From positions 1 through 47,881 of the forward strand of contig JBKBOJ010000014.1 in assembly GCA_046294815.1 (NCBI GenBank): a stretch of 47,881 bases of DNA. Reading direction: 5' to 3'. Under the pieces are notes generated by a model. It was not told where the DNA came from and made no database searches. It saw nothing but the letters and a program-made list of their open reading frames with translations. The translations under genes were made by a program, and so were the position numbers. Within the stretch, counting starts at the first letter, position 1. Each line of letters begins with the position of its first letter. This stretch comes from Pelomonas sp046294815. Its GTDB lineage: Bacteria; Pseudomonadota; Gammaproteobacteria; Burkholderiales; Burkholderiaceae_C. Below are positions 7,529 to 15,847 of this stretch, in pieces.

Positions 7529-9316
7529 TCACAGGTCTTCCGAGCCCAGCAGCATCTCCGAAATGCCCTTGCCCGCCTTGACCATGGGCCAGACGTTCTC
7601 GGTCGGATCGGTGCGGATATCGAGGAACACCGTGCGGTCCTTCAGGCGCATCGCTTCCTTGAGCGCGCCCTCCACATCCGACGGCTTCTCCACCAGCAGG
7701 CCCACGTGGCCATAGGCCTCGGCCAGCTTGACGAAGTTGGGCAGCGCATCCATGTAGCTGTGCGAGTAGCGGCCCTCGTAGTCCAGTTCCTGCCACTGCC
7801 GCACCATGCCCAGGTAGCGGTTGTTCAACGAGACGATCTTGACCGGCGTCTGGTACTGCAAGCAGGTCGACAGCTCCTGGATGCACATCTGGATGCTGCC
7901 TTCGCCGGTGATACAGAACACATCGCTGTCCGGCTTCGCGAGCTTGATGCCCATGGCGTAGGGCAGGCCCACGCCCATCGTGCCCAGGCCGCCGGAGTTG
8001 ATCCAGCGGCGCGGCTGGTCGAACTTGTAAAACTGCGCGGCCCACATCTGGTGCTGGCCGACGTCCGACGTGATGTAGGTGTCGCGGTCGCGCGTCAGGC
8101 GCCACAGCGTGTCCACCACCATCTGCGGCTTGATGACCTCGTCCGAGCCCTTGTAGGCCAGGCAGTCGCGGCGGCGCCACTCGTTGATCTGACTCCACCA
8201 GGCATTGACGGCGCTGGCATCCGGCTTGGCCTGGGCCTCCTTCAACTGGGCGATCAGCTCTTGCAGCACGTCCTTGACATCCCCGACGATGGGGATGTCG
8301 ACGCGCACGCGCTTGGAGATCGACGAGGGGTCGATGTCCACGTGGATGATCTTGCGTTCCACCTGCGCGAAGTGCTTGGGGTTGCCGATGACGCGGTCGT
8401 CGAAGCGCGCCCCCACGGCCAACAGCACGTCGCAGTGCTGCATGGTCATGTTGGCCTCATATGTGCCGTGCATGCCCAGCATGCCCAGGAAGCGCGGGTC
8501 GGTGCCGGGCATGGCGCCCAGGCCCATCAGCGTGTTCGTGCAGGGGAAGCCCAGCAGGTCCACCAGCTCGCGCAGCTCGGCCGTGGCCTCGCCCAGGATG
8601 ACGCCGCCGCCCGTGTAGATGTAAGGGCGTTTGGCCTGCAGCAGCAGCTGCACGGCCTTGCGGATCTGGCCGCTGTGGCCCTTCTTGGCCGGGTTGTAGG
8701 AGCGCATCTCGATGCGGTCCGGATAGCTGAACGTGGTCTTGGCCAGCGACACGTCCTTGGGGATGTCCACCACCACCGGGCCGGGCCGGCCGGTGCGGGC
8801 GATGTGGAAGGCCTTCTTCAGCGTCAGCGCCAGGTCGCGCACGTCTTTGACGAGGAAGTTGTGCTTGACGATGGGGCGGGTGATGCCCACCGTGTCGCAT
8901 TCCTGGAAGGCGTCCAGACCGATCGCGGGCGTGGGGACTTGACCCGTGATGATGACCATCGGGATCGAATCCATGTAGGCCGTCGCGATGCCGGTCACCG
9001 CATTCGTGACGCCCGGGCCTGACGTGACCAGCGCGACGCCGACCTCGCCGGTCGCGCGAGCGAAGCCGTCGGCCGCATGCACGGCAGCCTGCTCGTGACG
9101 CACCAGCACATGCTGGATGCTCTGCTGCTTGTAGAGCGCGTCGTAGATGTAGAGCACCGCGCCACCGGGATAGCCCCAGAGGTGACGCACCCCTTCGGCC
9201 TGCAGGCAGCGGACAAGGATCTCGGAGCCGTTGAGCTCCGCGGTGGAGGAAAGCGGGGAATTGGAGTTCGGCTGCGCCGGAGCGGCGCGCTTGAGTTCCG
9301 CGGCAGACATGTCCAT
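7529..9316 (-). CDS. ilvB: Acetolactate synthase large (catalytic) subunit
   Basis: ThDP- and FAD-dependent acetohydroxyacid synthase that makes acetolactate or acetohydroxybutyrate from pyruvate and 2-oxobutyrate; first shared step of the branched-chain pathway. It has 595 residues. The N-terminal ThDP-binding domain carries GYPGGAVLYIYDAL and the catalytic Glu in VRHEQAAVHAADG (about residues 74-86). The C-terminal ThDP domain has the metal motif as GEGSIQM ... LNN instead of GDGS, which I believe recurs in beta-proteobacterial enzymes. ATG 9316 is used, with AGAGG 9 nt upstream; an ATG two codons on is possible. First gene of the ilv operon, divergent from the sigma-factor gene. Also called ilvI. 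Confidence 0.96.
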   Translation of the reverse strand: MDMSAAELKRAAPAQPNSNSPLSSTAELNGSEILVRCLQAEGVRHLWGYPGGAVLYIYDALYKQQSIQHVLVRHEQAAVHAADGFARATGEVGVALVTSGPGVTNAVTGIATAYMDSIPMVIITGQVPTPAIGLDAFQECDTVGITRPIVKHNFLVKDVRDLALTLKKAFHIARTGRPGPVVVDIPKDVSLAKTTFSYPDRIEMRSYNPAKKGHSGQIRKAVQLLLQAKRPYIYTGGGVILGEATAELRELVDLLGFPCTNTLMGLGAMPGTDPRFLGMLGMHGTYEANMTMQHCDVLLAVGARFDDRVIGNPKHFAQVERKIIHVDIDPSSISKRVRVDIPIVGDVKDVLQELIAQLKEAQAKPDASAVNAWWSQINEWRRRDCLAYKGSDEVIKPQMVVDTLWRLTRDRDTYITSDVGQHQMWAAQFYKFDQPRRWINSGGLGTMGVGLPYAMGIKLAKPDSDVFCITGEGSIQMCIQELSTCLQYQTPVKIVSLNNRYLGMVRQWQELDYEGRYSHSYMDALPNFVKLAEAYGHVGLLVEKPSDVEGALKEAMRLKDRTVFLDIRTDPTENVWPMVKAGKGISEMLLGSEDL

Positions 9317-9545
9317 TTCTTAGAACCTCTGTGAATTTCTCTAACGAAAAACCATTGGTGCCCCTCTTCACGCCCTCGTGAGGCGGATTCGGAACCTGCG
9401 CGATCAACGTTGGGACCCCAGTCGGGCGGCCACCGTGAGAGCTTTGACTCTTTGTGCGAAGCAGCATTATGCCGCGCAAAACCCGCCAAGCCTTCGTATG
9501 CCGCGAATGCCATAATCCGCGCCGCAGCCCGGACCCGCTCACGCC
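9317..9545. promoter_or_regulatory. Divergent intergenic region ilvB / ECF sigma gene
   Basis: This 229-nt gap should carry promoters for both directions. CATAAT-like -10 elements occur on the minus strand near 9468 and on the plus strand near 9510, but neither has a convincing -35 box. No leader peptide rich in branched-chain codons and no attenuator hairpin were found before ilvB. Confidence 0.3.
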
Positions 9546-10112
9546 TTGGCCACCGAAAAAGAACTCAACGATTTCCTGCGCAGCGCGGACCGCCGCGCCT
9601 TCAAGCGCACGGCCTACCTGGTCCGCGACGACGATGCCGCCCTGGACATCGTGCAGGATGCCATGATCAAACTGGCCGAGAACTACTTCGATCGGCCGGC
9701 CGCGGAGTTGCCGCTGCTGTTCCAGCGCATCCTGTCAAACGCGACGATGGACTGGTTCCGCCGCCAGAAGGTGCGCAACGCCGTCATGACCAGCCTGTCC
9801 GACTTCGACGGCGCGGACGGCGACGGCGATTTCGACCTGCTGGAGGTGCTGGAAGCCCAGGACGGCGCTATGGGCGCGCTGAGCGCGGCGGACGAGGTCA
9901 GCCGGGCGCAAATATTGCAGCGAATCGAAGCGGAGGTTGAGCAGCTGCCCACGCGTCAACGCGAAGCCTTCCTGCTGCGTTACTGGGAAGAGCTGGATGT
10001 CGCGGAGACCGCCTCGGTCATGGGTTGCTCGGAGGGCAGTGTCAAAACGCACTGTTTTCGGGCCGTGCAGGCATTGGCCAAGGCGCTCAAAGCCAAGGGG
10101 ATCACCTTATGA
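9546..10112 (+). CDS. RNA polymerase ECF-type sigma factor
   Basis: Sigma-70 family, group 4 (ECF) sigma factor of 188 residues. Region 2 spans about residues 10-80, with DDDAALDIVQDAMIKL (28-43) and the DNA-contact stretch MDWFRRQKVR (68-77). An acidic linker (SDFDGADGDGDFD, 84-97) joins region 4 at about 130-182, where LPTRQREAFLLRYWEELDVAE is the start and GCSEGSVKTHCFRA the recognition helix. The start is TTG 9546; I see no nearby in-frame ATG. Its stop overlaps the next start as ATGA. Sigma, DUF3619, DUF3106 and RDD genes opposite ilvB form a block I recall in many Burkholderiales. Target promoters cannot be told from sequence. Confidence 0.88.
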   Translation: MATEKELNDFLRSADRRAFKRTAYLVRDDDAALDIVQDAMIKLAENYFDRPAAELPLLFQRILSNATMDWFRRQKVRNAVMTSLSDFDGADGDGDFDLLEVLEAQDGAMGALSAADEVSRAQILQRIEAEVEQLPTRQREAFLLRYWEELDVAETASVMGCSEGSVKTHCFRAVQALAKALKAKGITL

Positions 10113-10570
10113 AGTCGTCACAATTTCTTGCCCCTTACGAACGGGATGTACGCCTGGAGGCCAGTGCCAGGCGCTTCGGCCTGCGGGTGGCCGCCGGGCT
10201 GACCGAACGCAGCGCGACACTGCCCCACGAGGTCTCGGAGCGACTGCGCTTCGCGCGCGAGCAAGCCCTCGCACGCGCCGCGCAGGCGCGCGCGGCCACC
10301 AGTGCTAAAGCCAGCCAGCAAGTGATGGGCTTCGGCTCAACGCTGACCCTTGGCTGGCGTCGCGGTGGATCTGACCTGTGGGCCAAGCTGGCATCGGCAC
10401 TGCCGCTGCTGCTGCTGGCCAGCGGTCTGCTGCTGATCGAGCACGGCCAGGTCAACGAACAGATTGCCGCAGCAGCGGAGGTCGACGCAGCCTTGCTGAG
10501 CGACGAACTGCCGCCGGCCGCCTTCACCGATCCGGGCTTCGCGGAGTACCTCCGCGATGCGCAAGACTGA
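10109..10570 (+). CDS. DUF3619 family protein, possible anti-sigma factor
   Basis: A 153-residue protein of the DUF3619 family. A soluble, Ala/Arg/Glu-rich helical part (residues 1-85) precedes one hydrophobic segment (about 93-111, LASALPLLLLASGLLLI) and a short acidic tail. One membrane span, a charged N-terminal half and translation coupled to the ECF sigma gene (ATGA overlap) are what a membrane anti-sigma factor would look like. I see no ZAS zinc motif (HxxxCxxC), so that role is inference. The family is assigned from context and sequence character. Confidence 0.7.
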   Translation: MKSSQFLAPYERDVRLEASARRFGLRVAAGLTERSATLPHEVSERLRFAREQALARAAQARAATSAKASQQVMGFGSTLTLGWRRGGSDLWAKLASALPLLLLASGLLLIEHGQVNEQIAAAAEVDAALLSDELPPAAFTDPGFAEYLRDAQD

Positions 10571-11414
10571 CCGGATGCCCATGACATCCCGAGTCGCACG
10601 CCCCTCGGCCCCCTGCTTCTCGTTGCTGACCGCCCTGCTGCTGTGCGCAGCGGGGTTTTCTGCTGTTGCGCAGCCGGCGGATACGGCGTCGGCGCCTGAG
10701 CCGGCCGCCAGTGCTGCCTTGCCGGCTGCCACCCCGGCCAGCCGCCTGAAGCCGCTGGCCAAGCCGGCAACCCCCACTGCCCTGAGCGCGCCGCCAGCCC
10801 AGTGGTGGAGCCAGCTCACGCCCAAGCAGCAGGCGCTGCTGGCGCCGCTGGAGCGCGACTGGTCGAGCATCGAGGACTCGCAGCGCCGCAAATGGCTCAG
10901 CGCCACGCCCACGCTGGCGACCATGTCCGGCGAGGAGATCAAGCGTGTGCACGACCGCATGCGCGATTGGGCCAGGCTCAGCCCGACCGAGCGCCAGAAC
11001 GCCCGCATCAGCTTTCAGGTGGCACGGCAACTGACCGCCGCGCAACGCCAGGCGCGCTGGGAGGCCTATCAGGCCCTACCGCCTGAGGAGCGCCGCGCCC
11101 TGGCCGACAAGGCCTTGGCGCGTCGCCAAGCACAGAGCAGCACGCCGGCGCCGGTGCCGAAGTCGCTGGCCGCCCTGCCCAAATCCAACGTCGTGCCCGC
11201 TGCGCCCAAGCTGGTGACTCCGGTGCCAGTGGCGGGCAGCCTGGCGCAGGCCAAACCCGGCGCCACCACGGTGCTGATCACGCGCGACCTCATCCAGCCG
11301 CGCCACCAGACGGCCGGGCAGATGAAGCTGGTCACGGACCCAGCGCTGGTCGATCCGCGCACGCTGCTGCCCAGAGCCCGCACGACGCCGCCGGCGTCGG
11401 CTGCGCAGCCATGA
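10557..11414 (+). CDS. DUF3106 family secreted protein
   Basis: A 285-residue exported protein of the DUF3106 family, function unknown. A signal peptide ends near FSAVAQ (about residue 39). An Ala/Pro-rich linker follows, then the family core at about 80-180: WWSQLTPKQQALLAPLERDW, then RRKWL, and a second similar unit LSPTERQNARISFQ ... LPPEERRAL. These are Trp/Leu-spaced helical repeats. The C-terminal third is Pro/Ala/Val-rich and low in complexity. ATG 10557 overlaps DUF3619 by 14 nt and has GGAG 10 nt upstream; ATG 10575 is an alternative. The location suggests regulation with the sigma factor. Confidence 0.75.
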   Translation: MRKTDRMPMTSRVARPSAPCFSLLTALLLCAAGFSAVAQPADTASAPEPAASAALPAATPASRLKPLAKPATPTALSAPPAQWWSQLTPKQQALLAPLERDWSSIEDSQRRKWLSATPTLATMSGEEIKRVHDRMRDWARLSPTERQNARISFQVARQLTAAQRQARWEAYQALPPEERRALADKALARRQAQSSTPAPVPKSLAALPKSNVVPAAPKLVTPVPVAGSLAQAKPGATTVLITRDLIQPRHQTAGQMKLVTDPALVDPRTLLPRARTTPPASAAQP

Positions 11415-11929
11415 CGGCGGTGGCGGTTGAGGGCGCCGCTGCGCCCCCGGGTCTGGCGCGTCGCTTCGCCGCCGTGCTGTACGACGGCGCGCTGCTGTTC
11501 GGCGTCATCTTCTTCGCGGCCTTCCTGTACTCGGTGCTGACCCGGCAGGACCACGCCTTGCACGGCCGTTACGGACTGATGACAGTGGCCTACGTCCTCA
11601 TGCCGGGGTTTTACTTCGTGGGCTTCTGGACGCGCGGCGGCCAAACGCTGGCCATGAAGACCTGGCATCTGCGCGTCACCGACGCCGCCGGCCGACCGCT
11701 GCGCTGGGGCCGGGCCGTGCTGCGTTACGCGCTGAGCTGGCTGTGGTTTCTGCCGGCGCTCATCACCTTCAAGCTGACGGGCCTGCAAGGCGGCACCGCG
11801 CTGACCGCCCTGCTGCTGGCCGGCATCGGCGGCTACCTGCTGATCGCCCGGCTGCATCCGCAGCGGCTGTTCCTTCACGACGTCATGTCCGGCACGCGCG
11901 TCGTCACCCAACTCCCCATTCGCCGATGA
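11411..11929 (+). CDS. RDD family integral membrane protein
   Basis: A 172-residue membrane protein of the RDD family. The family Arg is in GLARRFAAVLYDGALLFG (residues 14-31) and the Asp pattern in YDG; hydrophobic segments lie near 22-42, 55-75 and 105-150. HPQRLFLHDVMSGTRVV near the C-terminus is the characteristic last part of the domain. Some RDD proteins act in sodium/proton exchange or compatible-solute transport, but no substrate can be named here. It overlaps DUF3106 and dgkA by 4 nt each. Confidence 0.85.
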   Translation: MTAVAVEGAAAPPGLARRFAAVLYDGALLFGVIFFAAFLYSVLTRQDHALHGRYGLMTVAYVLMPGFYFVGFWTRGGQTLAMKTWHLRVTDAAGRPLRWGRAVLRYALSWLWFLPALITFKLTGLQGGTALTALLLAGIGGYLLIARLHPQRLFLHDVMSGTRVVTQLPIRR

Positions 11930-12303
11930 GCAATCCACACAAGGGCCGCACGGGCCTCGACCGCATCCTGCACGCGGCCGGCTACTCGTGGTCCGGCCTC
12001 AAGGCCGCCTACACCGGCGAGAGCGCCTTCCGCCAGGAAACCTGGCTGTTCGTCGTCGCGGCGCCGCTGGCTTTTTGGCTGGGCCGGGACTGGGTCCAGG
12101 TCGCCCTGCTGCTGAGCTCGCTGCTGCTGGTGCTGATCGTGGAGTTGCTGAACTCCGCCATCGAGGCGGTGGTGGACCGGGTGTCGTTCGAGCTACACCA
12201 CCTGTCCAAGCGCTCCAAGGACATCGCCAGCGCCGCCGTGCTGCTGTCGCTGCTGCTGGCCGCGGGCGTCTGGGGCGCGGCGGTCTGGCAGCACCTGCGC
12301 TGA
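11926..12303 (+). CDS. dgkA: Diacylglycerol kinase
   Basis: Small integral-membrane kinase that phosphorylates diacylglycerol to phosphatidate, recycling lipid released during periplasmic glycan modification. It has 125 residues, close to the family's usual 120-125. The DgkA motif E-L-L-N-S-A-I-E-A-V-V-D is complete (IVELLNSAIEAVVDRV, about residues 66-81), as is SKDIASAAV (about 93-101). N-terminal ESAFRQE matches the family's acidic start. The ATG lies inside the RDD stop overlap. An upstream frame from 11743 is a shadow of the RDD gene. Confidence 0.93.
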   Translation: MSNPHKGRTGLDRILHAAGYSWSGLKAAYTGESAFRQETWLFVVAAPLAFWLGRDWVQVALLLSSLLLVLIVELLNSAIEAVVDRVSFELHHLSKRSKDIASAAVLLSLLLAAGVWGAAVWQHLR

Positions 12304-12334
12304 GCCCGCGCAGAGCAAGCCGCTCGATCAGTCG

Positions 12335-12372
12335 GGGCCAGAGCGACTCGCTTCGCGCGCGCGGTCTGGCCC
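12335..12372. terminator. Hairpin between convergent dgkA and PII genes
   Basis: GGGCCAGA (12335-12342) pairs perfectly with TCTGGCCC (12365-12372); an inner GCGA/TCGC stem sits within the 22-nt loop. There is no T-run on either strand, so it may be a weak or Rho-assisted bidirectional terminator. Confidence 0.35.
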
Positions 12373-12381
12373 GTGAAGCCT

Positions 12382-12720
12382 TCAGACGGCCGCTTCGTCC
12401 GTCTCGCCGGTGCGGATGCGCACCACCTGCTCGATGGTCTGCACGAAGATCTTGCCGTCACCGATCTTGCCGGTCTTGGCGGCTTTCAGGATGGCGTCGA
12501 TGCAGCGATCCACCTCGTCGTCCTTGACGACCACCTCGACCTTGACCTTGGGCAGGAAGTCGACGACGTATTCGGCGCCGCGGTACAGCTCGGTGTGACC
12601 CTTCTGGCGGCCGAAGCCCTTGACCTCGGTGACCGTCAGGCCCGAGGCACCGACCTCGGCCAGCGCCTCGCGCACCTCGTCGAGCTTGAAGGGTTTGATG
12701 ATGGCGGTGATCTGCTTCAT
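12382..12720 (-). CDS. glnB: Nitrogen regulatory protein P-II
   Basis: Trimeric PII signal protein of 112 residues, sensing 2-oxoglutarate and ATP/ADP and regulated by uridylylation. The T-loop YRGAEY places the modified Tyr at 51, and the C-terminal signature TGKIGDGKIF with IRIRTG-like VRIRTGE is intact. AEVGASGLTVTEVKGFGRQK and VVDFLPKVKVEVVV look closer to GlnB than GlnK, but this is a judgement by eye. It lies 27 nt downstream of nadE and probably shares its transcript; the downstream gene is not amtB, which also argues against GlnK. GGAG lies 6 nt before the ATG. Confidence 0.95.
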   Translation of the reverse strand: MKQITAIIKPFKLDEVREALAEVGASGLTVTEVKGFGRQKGHTELYRGAEYVVDFLPKVKVEVVVKDDEVDRCIDAILKAAKTGKIGDGKIFVQTIEQVVRIRTGETDEAAV

Positions 12721-12747
12721 GACGGGCTCCGGTTGCTGGACGCGAGT

Positions 12748-14412
12748 TTACGCACGGAATTTCGACGTGATCGGGTAGCGCCAATCGCGGCCGAAGCCGC
12801 GATGGGTGATGCGTATGCCCACCGGCGCCTGGCGGCGCTTGTACTCGTTGATCTTGATCAACCGGGTCACGCGCTCGACGTCCTCGGGCTTGAAGCCAGC
12901 GGCGACGATCTCGGCGATGGACTGGTCCTGCTCCATGTAGCGGGCCAGGATGGCATCCAGCACCTCGTAGGGGGGCAGGCTGTCCTCGTCCTTCTGGTCC
13001 GGGCGCAACTCGGCCGATGGCGGCCGCGTGATGATGCGCTCGGGGATGATCTCGGGGCCTTGCGCATTGCGCCAGCGCGCCAGGCGGAACACCAGCGTCT
13101 TGGCCACGTCCTTGATGACGGCGAAGCCGCCGGCCATGTCGCCGTACAGCGTGCAGTAGCCGGTGGCCATCTCGCTCTTGTTGCCGGTGGTCAACACGAT
13201 GCTGCCGAACTTGTTGGACAGCGCCATCAGCAGCGTGCCGCGGATGCGCGCCTGGATGTTCTCCTCGGTGGCATCCATCGGCAGGCCCTGGAACTCCTGC
13301 GCCAGCGTCGCGTTGAAGGCGTCGAACATCGGCACGATGCTCATCTCGTCGTAACGCACCTGCAGCCGCTCGGCCATGTCGCGCGCGTCTATCCAGGAGA
13401 TGTCCGCCGTGTAGGGCGAGGGCATCATGACCGCCCTGACCTTGTCGGCACCGAGCGCGTCGACCGCGATGGCCAGCACCAGCGCCGAGTCGATGCCGCC
13501 CGACAGACCGATGATGGCGCCGGGGAAGCCGTTCTTGCCGAGGTAGTCGCGCACGCCCACCACCAGCGCCCGCCAGACCTGGGCCTCGAAGGCCGGCACC
13601 GGCACAACGGCGCCTGACAGCCGGCCCGCGTCGAAGTCGACCACGGCCAGCGCCTCGTCGAACATCGCGGCCCGCATCGCCAGCTCGCCATTGGCCTGCA
13701 GCGCAAACGAGGTGCCGTCGAACACCACCTCGTCCTGCCCTCCCACCAGGTGGGCGTACAGCAGGGGCAAGCCCACCGCCCGCGCCCGCTCGGCCATGCG
13801 CTGCTCGCGCTCCTCGACCTTGCCGATATGGAAGGGCGAGGCATTGATGACGCACAGCAGCTCAGCACCCGCGGCCAGCGCGGCGGCGGCCGGCTCGTCG
13901 AACCAGGCGTCTTCGCAGATCAGCAGGCCGACCTTCGTGCCCTTCACATCGACGACGACGGCGCCGAGGCCTGCATCGCGGCCCGAGCAGAAGTAGCGGC
14001 GCTCGTCGAACACCTGGTAGTTGGGCAGTTCGCGCTTGGCATAGGTGGCGACGATGCGGCCGCCGGCCAGCACCGACGCCGCGTTCAGACAGGGCGGCAG
14101 CGCCCAGCTGCGCTCGCGGGCCACACCATCGGCGCGCGGCAGCGGGTGGCCCACCACCAGGTGCAGGCCGCTCAGCCCCGCCAGCTCGGCAGCGATGCGC
14201 CGCAGCTGCTGCGCGCAGGCGTCCAGAAAGGCCGGGCGCAGCAGCAAGTCCTCGGGCGGATAGCCGCACAGCGCCAGCTCGGGCGTCACGACCAGGTCCA
14301 CGCCCATCGCATGGGCCTGCCGGGCCACCGCAATGATGCGGTCCGCGTTGCCCGCGAGGTCACCCACGGTGACGTTCATCTGGGCCAGAGCAATCTTCAG
14401 CGGTGACGACAT
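12748..14412 (-). CDS. nadE: Glutamine-hydrolysing NAD+ synthase
   Basis: Amidates nicotinic acid adenine dinucleotide to NAD+, using ammonia from glutamine. It has 554 residues. The N-terminal nitrilase-type glutaminase domain (about 1-265) has the triad Glu45 (TPELALCGYPPEDLL), Lys126 (TYAKRELPNY) and Cys166 (LLICEDAW). The C-terminal synthetase domain has the ATP P-loop SGGIDS (304-309), with KSEMATGYCTLYGD-type sequence further on. ATG 14412 gives the usual MSSPLKIALAQMNVTVGD start; an open frame runs upstream to 14739 but is out of character. PII follows, linking NAD synthesis to nitrogen signalling as in other beta-proteobacteria. Confidence 0.96.
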   Translation of the reverse strand: MSSPLKIALAQMNVTVGDLAGNADRIIAVARQAHAMGVDLVVTPELALCGYPPEDLLLRPAFLDACAQQLRRIAAELAGLSGLHLVVGHPLPRADGVARERSWALPPCLNAASVLAGGRIVATYAKRELPNYQVFDERRYFCSGRDAGLGAVVVDVKGTKVGLLICEDAWFDEPAAAALAAGAELLCVINASPFHIGKVEEREQRMAERARAVGLPLLYAHLVGGQDEVVFDGTSFALQANGELAMRAAMFDEALAVVDFDAGRLSGAVVPVPAFEAQVWRALVVGVRDYLGKNGFPGAIIGLSGGIDSALVLAIAVDALGADKVRAVMMPSPYTADISWIDARDMAERLQVRYDEMSIVPMFDAFNATLAQEFQGLPMDATEENIQARIRGTLLMALSNKFGSIVLTTGNKSEMATGYCTLYGDMAGGFAVIKDVAKTLVFRLARWRNAQGPEIIPERIITRPPSAELRPDQKDEDSLPPYEVLDAILARYMEQDQSIAEIVAAGFKPEDVERVTRLIKINEYKRRQAPVGIRITHRGFGRDWRYPITSKFRA

Positions 14413-14617
14413 GGGCAGCAACTCAACGGACAAGGCCCACATTGTCGGTCGACTCTGCCCACGGCCACCCGGCACGGCACCGCCCCACCGGGCGTGGCCG
14501 CCGCCCCCGCGAACGGGCGCCTGCCAGCAGGCCCGCCTGTCACGCTGACCGCTGGCGAGGACGAGGAAGAACTGCTCGGCACGCTGGAAATCGAGCTTGA
14601 GCAATGATGCGGGCGGC
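14413..14617. other. Intergenic region nadE / acyltransferase with possible C-terminal coding remnant
   Basis: A 205-nt divergent gap. On the plus strand a frame ending at TGA 14605-14607 reads Ala/Pro-rich, then LTAGEDEEELLGTLEIELEQ and stop. That acidic tail looks protein-like, but it has no good start codon or Shine-Dalgarno site. No clear promoter was recognised. Confidence 0.25.
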
Positions 14618-15796
14618 ATGAGCAGCAACTCCGCAGACCCGACCGACATCATCACCCGCGTGGACGACTCGCTCCAGGCGCTGCCGCAGGCGGCCTGGGA
14701 CGCGCTGCTGGCTGTGCAGGACCGCCCCACGCCGTTCATGCGCTGGGCCTATCTGCACGCGCTGCAGGCCAGCGGCAGTGCAAGCGCTGCGACCGGCTGG
14801 CAGCCGCAGTTCGTCTCGCTCTGGCGCGGCGAGCAGCTGCTGGCTGCCTGTCCGGCCTACCTGAAGCGGCATAGCTACGGCGAGTACGTGTTCGACTGGG
14901 CCTGGGCCGACGCCTACCACCGGCACGGCCTGGCCTACTACCCCAAGTTGCTGGTGGCCGTGCCGTTCACGCCGGTCCCGGGCAGCCGTCTGCTCGCGGT
15001 GGACAGCGACGCACGGGCGCTGCTGGCGCGGGCGCTGCTCGCGCTGGCGCGGGACACACAGGCCTCGTCGCTGCACGTGCTGTTCGGGGACGCATCCGAC
15101 CAGGCCGCGCTGGCGGCGAGCGGCTGCATGGCGCGCTCCGGCGTGCAGTTCCACTGGACCGCCGCGGGCGACGTGGATTTCACGGCCTTCCTGGCCCGGC
15201 TGCAGCGCGACAAGCGCAAAAAGATCCAGCAGGAGCAGCGCCGCGTGCGTGAGGTGGGCGTCAGTTTCGAGGCGCGCGAGGGCTCGGCCATCACGGCGGA
15301 TGACTGGGACTTCTTCTACCGCTGCTACCAGCAGACCTACCGCGAGCACCGCAGCACGCCCTACCTGAGCCGCGACTTCTTTGCCCGCATGGCCGCCGAC
15401 ATGCCTGCGCACTGGCTGATGTTCATCGCCCAGCGCGACGGCAAGCGCGTGGCCGCGTCGCTGATCGCGCTGGACCCCGAGCGCCGCGCCGCCTATGGCC
15501 GCTACTGGGGCGCCACCGAACACATCCCCCACCTGCACTTCGACGCCTGCTACTACCAGCCGCTGGCCTGGTGCATCGCGCGGGGCTACCAGCGCTTCGA
15601 GGGCGGCGCGCAGGGCGAGCACAAGATGGCCCGCGGCCTGCTGCCCACGCCCACGGCGTCCAGCCACTGGCTCGCACATCCGGCGTTTGCCGAGGCGGTG
15701 AACGACTTCCTGGCCCGCGAAGGCGAGGCCATGGCGGGCTATCTGAGCGAGCTCAACGAACACGCGCCCTACAAAGGCGCGAATGCATCGTCATGA
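14618..15796 (+). CDS. FemAB-like GNAT family acyltransferase (DUF482-type)
   Basis: A 392-residue protein of the peptidoglycan biosynthesis/recognition family PF04339 (FemAB-like, GNAT fold). Family features include PFMRWAYLHALQASG (about 30-45), the aromatic block EYVFDWAWADAYHRHGLAYYPKL (about 88-110, given as EYVFDWAWADAY and GLAYYPKL), and FLARLQRDKRKKIQQE (about 190-205). Near the C-terminus RFEGGAQGEHKMARGLLP is strongly conserved in this family. Its substrate is unknown; aminoacyl or acyl transfer to a cell-envelope component is inferred. ATG 14618 is preferred over a TTG seven codons upstream. Confidence 0.8.
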   Translation: MSSNSADPTDIITRVDDSLQALPQAAWDALLAVQDRPTPFMRWAYLHALQASGSASAATGWQPQFVSLWRGEQLLAACPAYLKRHSYGEYVFDWAWADAYHRHGLAYYPKLLVAVPFTPVPGSRLLAVDSDARALLARALLALARDTQASSLHVLFGDASDQAALAASGCMARSGVQFHWTAAGDVDFTAFLARLQRDKRKKIQQEQRRVREVGVSFEAREGSAITADDWDFFYRCYQQTYREHRSTPYLSRDFFARMAADMPAHWLMFIAQRDGKRVAASLIALDPERRAAYGRYWGATEHIPHLHFDACYYQPLAWCIARGYQRFEGGAQGEHKMARGLLPTPTASSHWLAHPAFAEAVNDFLAREGEAMAGYLSELNEHAPYKGANASS

Positions 15797-15802
15797 AAGC
15801 AA

Positions 15803-15826
15803 AAGACGCCGCGGATGCGGCGTCTT
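15803..15826. terminator. Bidirectional intrinsic terminator
   Basis: AAGACGCCGC, loop GGAT, GCGGCGTCTT is a perfect 10-bp stem between the convergent acyltransferase and ppa genes. On the minus strand it is followed by TTTTGCTTT, so it best serves ppa. Confidence 0.75.
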
Positions 15827-15847
15827 GCTGATCGGGCGCGAGCCTGA

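Noticed and set aside
7442..9022. Plus-strand 526-codon frame opposite ilvB
   Set aside because: Composition typical of antisense GC-rich frames (AVH/DVGQ repeats); ilvB on the other strand is complete.
7529..9316. GEGS instead of GDGS in the ThDP motif of acetolactate synthase as a defect
   Set aside because: Asp to Glu is conservative, the rest of the motif is perfect, and I believe it recurs in beta-proteobacterial enzymes.
9317..9470. Attenuator leader peptide upstream of ilvB
   Set aside because: Only a four-codon frame (ATG GTT TTT CGT TAG) and longer unstopped frames were found, with no branched-chain codon run and no terminator stem.
12748..14739. 663-codon version of NAD synthase
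   Set aside because: The extra N-terminus is non-conserved; ATG 14412 gives the family's usual start.
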